Source: Candidatus Stammera capleta
GTDB lineage: Bacteria; Pseudomonadota; Gammaproteobacteria; Enterobacterales; Enterobacteriaceae
Direction: 5' to 3'
DNA length: 64,000 nt
Assembly: GCA_015139955.1 (NCBI GenBank)
Contig: CP043991.1
Coordinates: 182,368-246,367, forward strand
In this document: piece after piece, positions 36,904 to 50,515 of the stretch
Layout: each line of letters opens with the position of its first letter
How positions within the stretch are numbered: the stretch's first letter is position 1
Program-made: the position numbers and the translations under genes
The notes under the pieces: generated by a model
Seen by the model: the letters and a program-made list of their open reading frames with translations, nothing else
Told to the model about the DNA's origin: nothing
The model's database searches: none

Positions 36904-37902
36904 ATGTTTTCTACATTAGAATTTTTAAAACCTAAATTAGTAAATATAGAAAATGTATCTAAAACACATTCTAGATTAGTTTTAGAACCTTTAGAAAAAG
37001 GTTTTGGTTATACTTTAGGAAATGTTTTAAGACGTGTTTTATTGTCTTCTATATCTGGTTATGCAGTTACAGAAGTGGAAATTGATGGTGTATTGCATGA
37101 GTATAGTGTTAAAGAAGGTTTATTAGAAGATATAATTGAAGTTTTGTTAAATTTAAAAAAATTATCTATTAGATTAAATGATGATAGAGAAGAAGCTGTA
37201 TTATTTTTAAATAAAACTGGTATAGGTCCAGTATTAGCTTCTGATATAACTAGTGATTATAGTTTCAATATAGTTGATCCTAATCATATTATTTGTAATT
37301 TAACAGATAAAAATGCTTCTATAAATATGCGTATATATATAAGATTAGGTATTGGTTATGTTTCTGCTGCTTCTAGAATTAAAGAATTTAAGGAAGTAAA
37401 TGATACTTTAAAAGTTGGAAGATTATTTATAGATGCACTTTATTCTCCTATAGAACGTATTTCTTATAAAGTTGAATCTACTCGTGTTAAACAACGTGTG
37501 GATTTAGATAAATTAATTATTGATGTTTATACTAATGGATCTATAAAACCTGAATTTGCTGTACGTGAAGCTGCTACTATATTAGTAGATCAATTAAGTT
37601 CTTTTATTAATTTAAATGATAAAAATATTGAAAAAGTAAAGAAAAATAAATTATCTTTTGATCCTATTTTATTATCTTTAGTAGATGATTTAGAGTTGAC
37701 AGTAAGGTCAGCTAATTGTTTAAAAGCAGAATCTATACATTATATAGGTGATTTAGTTCAAAAAACAGAAGTAGAATTATTAAAAACTCCTAATTTGGGT
37801 AAAAAATCTTTGAGTGAAATTAAAAATGTTTTACTTTCTAAAGGATTGACATTAGGTATGAAAATAAAAAACTGAAATAGTAATTTAAATTTTAAAAAAT
37901 AG
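36904..37902 (+). CDS. rpoA: RNA polymerase alpha subunit
   Basis: 332 aa (E. coli 329). ATG 36904 gives [10 protein letters not shown]; a TTG 18 nt upstream is rejected. The assembly domain ([23 protein letters not shown]) and the C-terminal DNA-binding domain ([33 protein letters not shown]) are both present. So the UP-element and activator-contact domain is retained. The Trp near the end (KNWN, UGA 37873-37875) matches E. coli ENW. The stop is TAG. Confidence 0.98.
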
Positions 37903-37921
37903 TTTTATTGGAATATTTTAT

Positions 37922-38281
37922 ATGCGTCATAAAAAAATTGGTCGTAAATTAAATCGTAATAGTAGTCATAGAAATTCTATGTTTAAAAATATGATTTGTT
38001 CTTTAATTAAATATGAATTAATTCGTACTACTCTTCCTAAAGCAAAAGAATTAAGGCGTTATTTTGAAAAAATTATGTGTATGGTTTTATCAAAAAAAAA
38101 AAAATCTTTTAAATTGTTATTTTCTTATATAAGAAATAAAAATATTATTTATAAATTAATTAATACTATTATACCAAAATTTATAAATTTTATTAATGGA
38201 GGTTATGTTCAAGTGTTGAAATGTGGTTATCGTAATGGTGATAATGCTCCTATGGCATATGTAAAAATTTTAAATAGATAG
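37922..38281 (+). CDS. rplQ: 50S ribosomal protein L17
   Basis: 119 aa (E. coli 127). MRHKKIGRKLNRNSSHRNSMFKNM, LIRTTLPKAKELR and the late GYVQVLKCGYRNGDNAPMAYV are conserved. Shortened at the C-terminus only. It closes the alpha operon; the stop is TAG, and alr follows 6 nt later. Confidence 0.97.
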   Translation: MRHKKIGRKLNRNSSHRNSMFKNMICSLIKYELIRTTLPKAKELRRYFEKIMCMVLSKKKKSFKLLFSYIRNKNIIYKLINTIIPKFINFINGGYVQVLKCGYRNGDNAPMAYVKILNR

Positions 38282-38287
38282 TATTTT

Positions 38288-39373
38288 ATGGTTAGACCTG
38301 TATATAGTATATTAAATATTAATAATTTAAAGAATAATTTTTTTTTAATACGTAAATTATCTCATAATAAAAATATATGATTAGTTGTTAAAGGAGATGC
38401 TTATGGTCATAGAATTAAAAATGTTTATAATATTTTAAAAAATTATGTAGATGGTTTTTCTGTACTTAGTGTAGAAGAAGCTTTATATTTACGTAATATA
38501 GGATGAAATAAATATATTTTATTATTAGAAGGATTTTTTGATTTTACAGAGTTAGAATTATGTTTACAGTATAATATTAGTGTGGTGATACATAGTTTTT
38601 GACAAATAAATTTATTAAAAAAGATTAATAATGTTTATAAAAAAATAAATGTTTATTTAAAATTAAATGTTAATTTAAATAGATTAGGTTTTAATACTTG
38701 TGATTTTTATAGAGCTTTTTTAATTTTAAAATCTTTAGATATTGTGAAATATTTATCTTTAATAATACATTTATCATGATTAGATAAATATCGTAATATA
38801 TTATTTTTAAAAGAAAAATATAATAAAATATTTAGTTTAAATTTTAAAGAAATATCTATTTCTAGTTCTTTAGGATTAATAAAAAATGTTAATGATTTTT
38901 ATAGTACTTGAATTAGAATAGGGGTATTATTATATGGATTATCTCCTAGTGGTAATATTAATGATATTTTAAATGTTGGTTTTAAACCAGTAATGAGTTT
39001 TACAAGTAAAATTATTAGTATTAAAAATATTAAAAGTAATCAGTATATAGGTTATAGTAATGGATTTTATTCTAATAAAAATAGATTAATTGGTATTGTA
39101 GCTTGTGGTTATGCTGATGGTTATCCAAGACAACTATCGAATAAATATTATGTTTTAGTTAATAATAATTTTAAAGCTAAAATATTAGGTTATATTGCTA
39201 TGGATATGATGATAATAGATTTACTAGATAATACAAGTATTAATATAGGTGATAATGTAGAATTATGAGGTGAACATTTATATGTTGATGATTTAGCTAA
39301 AGTTGCTAATACTATTGGTTATGATTTAATTTGTGGTTTGAATAAAAATCGAGTTTCTTGAAAATTAAAATAA
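38288..39373 (+). CDS. alr: Alanine racemase
   Basis: 361 aa (E. coli Alr 359), through several UGA=Trp codons. The PLP lysine is K35 in VVKGDAYGH (usual VVKANAYGHG). The catalytic Tyr is in GVLLYGLSP, near WIRIG, and the C-terminal CGYADGYPR and AMDMMIIDL segments are present. It makes D-alanine for peptidoglycan, matching the wall genes elsewhere in the window. The gene starts 6 nt after rplQ and may be read from the ribosomal transcript. Confidence 0.95.
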
Positions 39374-39385
39374 TTTATATTTATT

Positions 39386-40243
39386 ATGTTAACATTTGAA
39401 GAATTAATTTTGAAATTAATGAAATATTGAACTAGTTTAGGTAGTTGTCATATTCAATCTTTAGATTTAGAAATTGGAGCTGGTACTTTTCATCCTATTA
39501 CTTTTTTTAATGCATTAAAGGGAAATTCAGTTTTTTTTTCTTATGTACAATTATGCAAAAGACCTTTAGATAGTAAATATGGAGATAATTTTTATAGATT
39601 ACAACAATATTATCAATTTCAAGTTATTGTTAAACCAACTATACCAAATATGCAAGATATATATTTAGATTCTTTAAAATATATAGGTATTAATTTATCT
39701 AAATGTGATTTACGTTTTGTAGAAGATAATTGAGAAAATCCAAGTTTAGGTATTTATGGTATAGGTTGAGAAATTTGATTAAATGGTTTAGAAATTACAC
39801 AATTTACTTATTTTCAAAATATTTCTGGTTTTGATTGTAACCCTGTATTAGGTGAAATTACTTATGGTTTGGAAAGATTAGCATTATTTTTACAAAATAC
39901 TAATTCTATATATAGTTTGGTATGGAGTAAAAATATTTATGGTATTGTAAAATATAAAGATGTTTTATTAAATAGTGAAAAAGAAAAGTCTTTATATAAT
40001 TTTAATAAATCTAACATTAATTTTTTAATAAATTCTTTTTTAAATTATGAATCTGAAGTTTTAAGATTAATATCTTATAAAAAACCTTTATTGATGTCTT
40101 CTTATGAATTTGTTATTAAAATGGTACATTGTTTTAATTTATTAGATGCAAGAAATTATTTTTCTAATATTGAAAGACAAAATTTTATTTTACGTATTAG
40201 AAATTTATTTAATAAAATAGCTAGAATTTATGTAAATTTATAA
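39386..40243 (+). CDS. glyQ: Glycyl-tRNA synthetase alpha subunit
   Basis: 285 aa (E. coli 303). Many Trp are UGA, including KYWTSLG, EDNWENP and GWEIW. QYYQFQVIVKPTIPNMQDIYL, FVEDNWENPSLG and GEITYGLERLALF are class II core regions. The last ~18 residues of E. coli GlyQ are absent. It forms the alpha2beta2 enzyme with glyS, 22 nt downstream. It charges tRNA-Gly, one of which is at 13002-13074. Confidence 0.96.
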
Positions 40244-40265
40244 ATTATATATAGGTTATTTAAGA

Positions 40266-42365
40266 ATGTCAAAATATGGTGTTTTATTAATTGAATTAAA
40301 TACAGAAGAATTACCTGTAAAAAATTTAGAAAATTTAGCAAAAGATTTTTTATCTTTTTTTGTGCATGAATTTAATAAGAATTTTTTTTTTTATTCAAAA
40401 TGTTATTATTATTATACTCTAAGAAAAATATCTTGTTTATTTAAAAATTTTAATTTTTTTCAAAAATTATCTAAAAAATATGATATTTTTTATGGTCCTA
40501 AAATAGATACTAAAACAAAAATTAATTTTTTTCAAAGTCCTTTATTAGATTGAATAAAAAAATTTAATTTTAGTCATCAAGAAATTAAATACACTTTGTT
40601 AAAAAATAAAAAAATTTTTTTTATAAAAAGAAAAAAAATTAGTAGAAATATTAATTTTTTTATAAATAAAATTTTTCATACTGTTTTATTTAAATTAATT
40701 AAAAATCGTAATCATATGAGGTGAGGTAATAAAAATTTTTCTTTTATTAGACCTATTACTAATATAGTAGTAATGTTTAATAAAAAAATTTTGAAGGTTA
40801 ATTTTTTAGGTTATAAATCTAATAATATATTATTAGGTCATAGATTTGCAGGTAAAAAAAAAATTGTTTTAATTCATACTAAGAAATATATCTCTTATTT
40901 AGAAAAATTTGGATGTATTATTATAGATCATAAGATTCGTAAATATAAAATATTATGTTTGTTAAATAAGATATCTTTTAAAAAAAAATTATGTTTTAAT
41001 TATACAATTTTTTTTTTAAACTATATTACTTCTATAATAGAATGACCTACATATATAATATGTAGATTCGATAAAAAATTTTTATTTTTACCCAAAGAAA
41101 TTTTAATTTTTATAATAGAAAAATTAAATAGTTTTCCTACTTTTAATATAAAAGGTGATTTATTAAATTATTTTATTATAATTACTAATTTAAAATTTAA
41201 TTTTTCAAGTTATAAAAATATTAAAATAAATTATGAAAATATTATTACTTCTAAATTATTAGAATTAAAAATTTTATTTTTAAATGATAGATGTTTGCCT
41301 TTTATAAGTTATTTACCTAAATTAAAGAATATTATTTTTTATAAAAAATTAGGTAATATGTTTGATAAAATTAGAAGATTATTATATTTATCTCAAAAAG
41401 TGTCTATTATTTTACAAAAATTTAATATTAATATAAATAATTATTTATTAAATCATGCTATTTTATTATCTAAATGTGATTTAGCTACTTCTTTATGTAA
41501 AGAATTTACTGACATGAAAGGTATTATTGGAATGTATTATTCTTTATTAGATTATAAATCTAATCATTTATCTTTAATAATTAAAAATCATTATTTTCCT
41601 AGATATTCTAATGATTTAATTCCTACTGATCAGTATAGTTATGTAATTTCATTAGTTGATAAATTAGATAATTTAGTAGGTATATTTTTATTAAATGATT
41701 TTAAAGTTAATAATAGTTGTGATCCTTATGCTTTGAGAAGATTATCTATATCTATATTAAATATTATTATATATAACAATATATATATAAATTTATATAA
41801 TTTGATAAAATTTAATATTATTCTATTTAAAAATCAACAAGTTAGTAAAAAAAAAATTATTAATATTATAAAATTTATTTTTCAACGTTCTATAAATTTT
41901 TTTTTAAAATTAGGTTATAAAAAAAATTTTATCAATTCTGTTATTAATTTAAAGATATTTGATTTTTTAGATTTAAAATTTAGATTAAAATATATATGAG
42001 AAGCAAGAAATTCTAAATTTTTTTTATTATTTTTAAATTTAATTAAAAGAATAAGAAATATTTTATTAAAAGAAAAATATATTTGTGATAAAAATATTAA
42101 TTTAAATTATTTTCAATATAATGAAGAAATAAATTTGTATAAATATATTATTTTTTTAGATAAAATAAAAAAAAAATATTTTATTAATTATAAGTATAAT
42201 AAATTAATAAATTATTTTTTTATTTCAATTAAAAAAGTAGAATTTTTTTTTTCTTCAGTAAGAATAAATGTTAGTAATATTAAAATTAAAAAGAATAGAT
42301 TAAATTTATTAAATAGATTAAATTTAATTTTTTTTGATTTTATTAATTTTAATTATTTAATATAA
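40266..42365 (+). CDS. glyS: Glycyl-tRNA synthetase beta subunit
   Basis: 699 aa (E. coli 689), one continuous frame through UGA codons that otherwise break it into four pieces. LIELNTEELPVKNL at the start, MRWGNKNFSFIRPI, SIIEWPTYI, LSKCDLATSLCKEFTDMKG, and CDPYALRRLSISILNII near the tRNA-binding part are all clear. The C-terminal anticodon-binding region is Lys/Asn/Ile-rich and poorly conserved. Convergent with mnmA, separated by only 3 nt. Confidence 0.95.
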
Positions 42366-42368
42366 AAA

Positions 42369-43466
42369 TTATTTAGGTATATTTTTAATTATTATTCCTC
42401 CTCCTAAACATATATTTTTTTTATATAAAACTGCTGATTGACCTGGAGAAACAGCAAATATATTTTTTTTAAATAAAATTTTATTTTTTTTTCCTAATAT
42501 AATTTTACATTGGATTTCTTTTTGTTGATATCTAGTTTTAATTTTACAAAATAAAATTTTATATTTTTTTTTTATATGTATAAAATATATTTTTTTAATA
42601 TATAAACCTTTTGAATATAAATATTTTTTATTCCTACCTTTTACTACTATGAGTTCATTATTTTTTTTTTTTTTTTTAACAACATAATATGGTTTAGTAT
42701 TATATTTTTGAATATTTAAATTTTTTCTTTGTCCTATAGTATAATAAAAAAGTCCTTTATGTTTTCCTAATATCTTATTATTTTTAATATCTATTATATT
42801 ACCTGGTGTATTTTTAATATATTTTTGAATAAAATTTTTATATTTTCTTTTACCGATAAAACAAATTCCTGTAGAATCTTTTTTTTGAGCATTTTTAAAT
42901 TTTATATTAATTGCTATTTTTCTTATTTGTTTTTTGTAAAAATTACCTAATGGAAATATAAATTTTTTAATTTGTTTTTGAGTTATTCTATATAAAAAAT
43001 AACTTTGATCTTTTTTATTATCTATTCCTTTTAGTAATAAAAAAATATTTTTTTTTCTTTTTTTAATTACATAATGTCCAGTAGCAACAAAATCTGCTTT
43101 TAATATTTTTATAGAAAATTTTAAAAATAAATTTAATTTTATTTCTTTATTGCATAATATATCTGGATTAGGTGTTTGAGCCTGTTTAAGTTTTTTAATA
43201 AATATTTTAAAAACTTTTTTTCAATATTCATAAGAAAAATTTATCTTATATAATTTTATTTTTAATGTTTTACATATATCAACAGCATCTAAATAATCTA
43301 TTTTAGAATTACAATATTTTTTTTTATCATCATCTTCTCAATTTTTCATAAATACACATTCTACATTAAATCCTAATTTTTGTAGTATTCATGCAGTCAC
43401 AGAAGAATCTACTCCTCCAGATAATGCAACGATAATTTTATATTTTTTGATAATTTTAAATTTCAT
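42369..43466 (-). CDS. mnmA: MnmA, tRNA 2-thiouridylase
   Basis: 365 aa (E. coli 368), visible only with UGA=Trp. The PP-loop is ALSGGVDSSV at about residues 14-23. Catalytic cysteines lie in NPDILCNKEIK and DSTGICFIG. The C-terminal CLGGGIIIKN closes it. MnmA thiolates U34 of tRNA-Lys, -Glu and -Gln, the very tRNAs heavily used in this Lys-rich proteome. A run of 17 A in the coding strand (42661-42677) encodes poly-Lys without breaking the frame. It is 4 nt downstream of dacA. Confidence 0.95.
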
Positions 43467-43470
43467 TTAT

Positions 43471-44625
43471 TTATTTTATAAATATTATTTTATATAAAAT
43501 TTTTTTAATAAACAAAAAAATATGTTCTATAAAACATTTGATTATATTATTATTTTGATGTTCTTCTAAAGAAATTAATAAATTTTTTTTTTTTTTGGAA
43601 TTTATTATTATTTTACCTAAAATTTGTTTTTTTTGTATTGGTGATTGAATTATTTTAAATATTTTAAAAGTTATTTTTTTTTTAGTTATATTTTTTTTAT
43701 TATATAATATATATATATTTTTATTACTACCTAAATTAATATATTTATTTTTACTATATCATATTTTATAATTTAAAATTTTTTTATATTTTTTAAATAT
43801 TTTTTTAGTTTTAAAATTATTAAAACCTCATTCTATTAATTGTTTTGTATCATTATTTCTATCTTTTATAGATTTAGATCCTAATATTACAGATATTAAT
43901 CTTAGATTATTTTTTTTAGATGAAGCAATTAAATTATATCCAGCTTTATTAGTATGCCCCGTTTTAATACCATCTATATTTAAATGTTTATTTCATAATA
44001 ATAAATTTCTGTTTTTTTGTTTAATTTTATTAAATTCAAATTTTTTTTTACTATATATTTTATATTCTTTTGGAAAATTTTTAATTAATAAAATACTTAA
44101 TTTAGCTATATCTTTTGCAGTTGTATATTGTTTGTTATGATCTAATCCATGTACTGTCTTAAAATTAGTATTTTTTAATTTCATATTAACAGCATATTTA
44201 TTCATTAACTTTATAAATTTTTTTTCACTACCTGAAATATGTTCAGCAATAGCTACACTTGCATCGTTACCTGAGGATATTATCATGCCTTGTTTAAGTT
44301 GTTCTAAACTAACTTTATTATTTTTATTTAGAAACATTAAAGATGATTCCTTAAATAAAGGATTTTTTGAAGAAGAATTATTATTTATTTTAACTAAATT
44401 ATTTAATGATATTTTTTTAGATTTTAATTTATCTAATAAAATATAATGTGTCATTATTTTTGTTAAACTTGCAGGAGCTAATTTTAGATTAATATTTTTT
44501 TTAGCTAATATTTTTTGTGAATTATAATCAACTAAGATAAATGATTTAGCAGTAATATTAGTTATATCATTAGCTAACGTACTATTTAAAATGGTTAATA
44601 TTAGTAATAATTTAAATTTATTCAT
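43471..44625 (-). CDS. dacA: D-alanyl-D-alanine carboxypeptidase (PBP5 type)
   Basis: 384 aa (E. coli DacA 403). A signal peptide covers about residues 1-19 (KFKLLLILTILNSTLA). Active-site motifs are SLTK (S53-K56), SGN (118-120) and KTG in DGIKTGHTNKAG. One UGA follows NRNLLL. The C-terminal part is weakly conserved but ends in a hydrophobic helix suitable for membrane attachment. It trims the terminal D-Ala of wall pentapeptides. Order mrdA-rodA-dacA matches E. coli apart from the missing rlpA, which favours DacA over DacC. Confidence 0.93.
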
Positions 44626-45700
44626 ATTCTTTTTTTTTTTTTGCAGACATTATTATTCCGAACATACACATATTAGTAATTAAAGATGTACCTCCATAAC
44701 TTATTAACGGTAAAGGTATACCTACTATAGGTAACATACCACTGACCATAGATATATTTACTAATGTATTTATAAAAAATATTATGACAAAACTAGTACA
44801 AAATAATTTTTCAAAAAATGTATTACTATTTATAGATATTAAAAAACCTCTTAATATTAATATACTATATATTATTAATATAAAACATACTCCTAGAAAT
44901 CCATGTTCTTCAGCTATAATGGTAAATATAAAATCTGTTTTTTTTTCTGGTATAAATCCTAATCTTGATTGTGTACCATAAAATATTCCTTTACCATATT
45001 TACCACCTGAACCTATAGATATTTTTGATTGATTAATTTGATAACCTTGTTTGAGAGATTTATTATTTGAGAATAATGTTATAATTCTTTCTTTTTGATA
45101 ATTATGTAAAAAAAAATTTCATAATATTGGGATTGACATTATACTTAAAATTATAGTAATAAAAATCATTTTTTTATTAATACCACCTAAATATAATGTG
45201 ATCATACCTGATATTATAATTAATATAGATGTTCCTAAATCTGGTTGTAAATATACTAATATGGTAGGTATTAAAATAATTATTGTAGTTTTAAATAAAT
45301 CTTTATTTTTTAAAGGATAATTATTATTTATATATTGTGCTATTACTATAGGTAAAATTATTTTTATTATTTCAGATGGTTGAAATTGTAATATACCTAT
45401 ATTAATTCATCTCTTTGCTCCTTTAATTATATGTCCTTTAATATAAACTATTATTAGTAATAAATTACATATAATATAGAATATATAAGCATAATTTTTA
45501 TAAAATATATCTTTAAATTGTGATATAAAGATCATTATAAAAAAACCTATACATAAATGTATTATTCTTTTATACATTATAAATATATTCTGATTACTAG
45601 CACTATATACAATTAAAACACTATAAATAGATAATGTTAAAATACATATTAATATTGTTAAGTCTATATTTTTATAAATATTTTTAATTTTTTTAATCAT
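44618..45700 (-). CDS. rodA: RodA, SEDS peptidoglycan polymerase
   Basis: 360 aa (E. coli 370). About ten membrane spans. Near the N-terminus VYSASNQN, then GAKRWINIG (Trp UGA), FQPSEIIKI, LQPDLGTSIL with the SEDS catalytic Asp, and the late AEEHGFLGV and PLISYGGTSL. RodA polymerises glycan strands with PBP2 in the elongasome steered by MreBCD. It begins 1 nt after mrdA ends and overlaps dacA by 8 nt. Confidence 0.95.
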
Positions 45701-45701
45701 T

Positions 45702-47501
45702 TTATTTTTTTTTTTGGAAAATTATTTCTTGATTTTTATATAAAAAATCTGTTATTTTTCTCATTATATATCCTATTCTAGGTCCATTACCTCCATGATC
45801 TAATACTATAGAGATAGCAAAATTAGGTTTTTTGTATGGTAAAAATGCATTCATTAATGTATGATCTTTAAAAATTGAATTTTTATTTTTTAAAAAATAA
45901 TTTTTTTGTAATGAAATTATTTGAGCAGTACCAGATTTAATTGCTATTTTATATTTTGTATTTAAAAAATTTTTATATGCTGTACCATTTTTTTTACATG
46001 CTACACCATACATACTTTTTTTAATTATTTTAAGATATATTTGCTTTATATTATTTAAATTTTGATTTTTAAATTTGATATTTTTTTTATTTTCTATTTT
46101 TTTTAATAAATGAGGTTCAATAAAAAAACCATTATTTATTAATATTATTAATGCTTTATTCATTTGCATAGGAGTTACAGATAAATGTCCTTGTCCTATA
46201 CCAATTAAAATTGTGTTACCTATATATCAATTATTTTTTAATAATTTATTGTTAGGTATAATACCTGGATGTTCGTTAGGTAAATCTATGTTAGTTTTTT
46301 GTCCATATCCAAATTTCTTAATTCATTTTATAATTTTTTTTATCCCCATATTATATGCTATATTATAATAGAAAGTATCCGAAGATTCTTCTATAGATTT
46401 TTTTATATTTATTAAACCATGTCCTAGAGTTTTTCAGTCATAAAATATTTTTTTAGATTTAGGTAATTTTCACCATCCTGGATCAAATATAATATGTTTC
46501 GTATTAATAATATTTTCTTGTAAAGCAGCTAAACCAATATATGGTTTTATAGTTGAAGCTGGAGGATATATTTCTTGAATAGTTTTATTAATTAATGGTT
46601 TATAAGGATTTTGAATTATTTTATTATATTGTTTATTAGAAATTTTTTGAATAAATATATTTGGATCATAACCAGGTGTAGAAATTAAAGATAATATTTC
46701 TCCATTATGTGGGTTAGTTACTATTATAGCTACTTGGTTATTTTTTATTAGTTTATATATAAATTTTTGTATATTTATATCTATTGTAAGATATATATTT
46801 TTTCCAATACGTGGTGTTTTAATATTAGTACTATACATTACAGTTCCTTGACTGTTTAATATTATTTTTTTAATTCCGTTTTTACCGTGTAAAATATTTT
46901 CATAATATTTTTCTATTCCATTTTGTCCTATATAATTATCTGTATTTTTATCTTTAGTAACATAACCTGTGATATGTGATAAAATTTCTTTATATGGATA
47001 ATATCTATAGCTATTTATTTTAAGAAATATATTTTTAAATATTATTTTATTTCTAAAATATTCTATTAAATCTTTAGAATTTAAATATTTTTTAATAATA
47101 ATGTTTTTTTCTATTTTTTTTTTATATATTTTAATTAGATTATTAATTTTATTATTTGATAAAAGAAATTTTTCTTTTAAAATATTTGCTATTTTTTTAA
47201 TTTTATTAAATTTATTTGGTTTAACAACTAAATAGTAATAATTTTGATTAATTACTAGTGGTATTTTGTTTCTATCGTATATAATACCTCTGTGTGGTAT
47301 ACTTGGTACTAGTCTAGTATAATTATTTATAGCTAAATTTGAGTAGTATTTAAAGTTAATGATTTGTAATTTATATATATTTGATATAATTATTGCCATT
47401 ATTATAAAAAGAATAATTATAATTTGTTTAGATCTTTTAATGAAAGTAGTATTTTTTTTATTATTATAATAATAAAAGTAGTTTTTATGTTTAAAATTCA
47501 T
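45702..47501 (-). CDS. mrdA: Penicillin-binding protein 2 (transpeptidase)
   Basis: 599 aa (E. coli 633). N-terminal membrane anchor at about residues 25-45, then the pedestal with VPSIPHRGIIYDRN. The transpeptidase Ser is in YPPASTIKPY (SxxK), preceded by a class B PBP module; the KSGTAQ motif (KTG equivalent) lies near the C-terminus. Several UGA=Trp between 46170 and 46470. It crosslinks lateral wall with RodA. The divergent neighbour is pgi across 130 nt. Confidence 0.95.
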
Positions 47502-47538
47502 ATTTTTAATTATTTAATAATTTATTAGTTTTAAAATT

Positions 47539-47566
47539 TTGATATTAAATTATTAAGTTTTATAAT
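47539..47566 (+). promoter_or_regulatory. Probable sigma70 promoter of pgi
   Basis: TTGATA (47539-47544) and TATAAT (47561-47566) with a 16 nt spacer, 66 nt upstream of the pgi ATG in the mrdA-pgi divergent gap. This is one of the better -35/-10 pairs seen in the window, although chance matches are frequent in such A/T-rich DNA. Confidence 0.45.
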
Positions 47567-47631
47567 ATATTATACATATATATATAAGTTTAATTTAATA
47601 TTTATTAATTTAAATTATATAAAGAGTTTTT

Positions 47632-49305
<1,674 letters not shown>

Positions 49306-49325
49306 TTTGAAATTTTATAAATAAA

Positions 49326-49586
49326 ATGGCAAATACAAAATCTTCTAAGAAAAGAGTGATAATTAATCAATTAAGAAATAAAATTAATACAAGTAAAAAA
49401 TCTAAATTAAAAACTTATATTAAAAAAACTAAACTAGCTGTTAAGAATAAAGATCAAAAACTTGCAATACAATATTATTGTATTACACAATCTTTATTAG
49501 ACAAATATGCTTCTAAAAATATTATACATATTAATAAATCTTCTAGATATAAAGCTCTTTTATCAAAATTAATTAATAATTTATAA
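49326..49586 (+). CDS. rpsT: 30S ribosomal protein S20
   Basis: 86 aa (E. coli 87). MANTKSSKKRVIINQLRN and the helical Lys-rich body with NKSSRYKALLSKLI are diagnostic. It binds the 5' and 3' minor domains of 16S rRNA. It is convergent with rsmA, 4 nt apart. Confidence 0.95.
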   Translation: MANTKSSKKRVIINQLRNKINTSKKSKLKTYIKKTKLAVKNKDQKLAIQYYCITQSLLDKYASKNIIHINKSSRYKALLSKLINNL

Positions 49587-49590
49587 AGAA

Positions 49591-50382
49591 TTATTTTTGG
49601 ATATTTTTTTTATATTTAGAATAAATATTTGTAATTTTACAAAAATTTTCTATTGATATTTCTTTTGGTCTTTTATGTAAATTAATATTTAATTTATTTA
49701 ATTTATTTAAAATATTTTTATTAAAAATATTTTTTAAATTATTGATTATTTTTTTATTTTTTTTTTTAAAAGAATTATTTAAAATATGTTTAAAATGATT
49801 TAAATTTATTACTTTATTTTTTTTTTTTTGAGGAATTAATTTTATAAAAACAGAGTCTACTTTGGGAATAGGATAAAAATTTGTTTTTTTTATTTTCATT
49901 AAAAATTTAATTTTATATATGTATTGTATTAAAATACTAAATTTACTATATTTTTTATTTTTTTTATTAGCTGTTAATAAATAATAAAATTCTTTTTGAA
50001 CCATAATATAAATATCTTTAATTATTTTATAATTTGTAATTAATTTTATTAAAATTTTTTTTGATATATAATAAGGTATATTACCAAAAATTCTAATTTT
50101 TTTTTTTTTTTTTAAAAAAAAATTAAATAAATTAAATTTTAATACATCTATATTAATTAAATTAAAATTATTATTTTGATTTTTTTTTACTAAAAAATTA
50201 TCTATTTCTAAAGATGTTACTTTTTTATTAAATTTTAAGATTTTTTTCGTTAGTTCTCCGTGTCCAAATCCTATTTCTAAAAAAATATTTTTTTTTTTAG
50301 GTTTTATATAATAAATAATTTTTTTAATTATTTTTTTGTTTTTTAAAAATATTTGTCCTAAACTGTTTTTAATTTTTAACAT
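49591..50382 (-). CDS. rsmA: RsmA (KsgA), 16S rRNA adenine dimethyltransferase
   Basis: 263 aa (E. coli 273). NSLGQIFLKN at the N-terminus, SAM-binding FLEIGFGHGELTKKIL and catalytic motif IV as GNIPYYIS (usual NLPYN). It dimethylates A1518 and A1519 in the 16S 3' hairpin late in 30S assembly. The protein is exceptionally rich in Lys/Asn/Ile, and the C-terminal domain is diverged. No UGA codon is needed. It reads toward rpsT. Confidence 0.94.
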   Translation of the reverse strand: MLKIKNSLGQIFLKNKKIIKKIIYYIKPKKKNIFLEIGFGHGELTKKILKFNKKVTSLEIDNFLVKKNQNNNFNLINIDVLKFNLFNFFLKKKKKIRIFGNIPYYISKKILIKLITNYKIIKDIYIMVQKEFYYLLTANKKNKKYSKFSILIQYIYKIKFLMKIKKTNFYPIPKVDSVFIKLIPQKKKNKVINLNHFKHILNNSFKKKNKKIINNLKNIFNKNILNKLNKLNINLHKRPKEISIENFCKITNIYSKYKKNIQK

Positions 50383-50515
50383 TTTTTTATAAAAATATTG
50401 AATTATTTTAAAAATATTTTATATATTGAAATAATGTTATAAAAATATTTTTTTATTAAAAAATAAATTATTAATTATGATATACTATATTATATAGTTT
50501 TTAGTTTAATTTTTA

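Noticed and set aside
44784..44981. 65-codon plus-strand ORF opposite rodA
   Set aside because: Antisense to conserved SEDS membrane segments.
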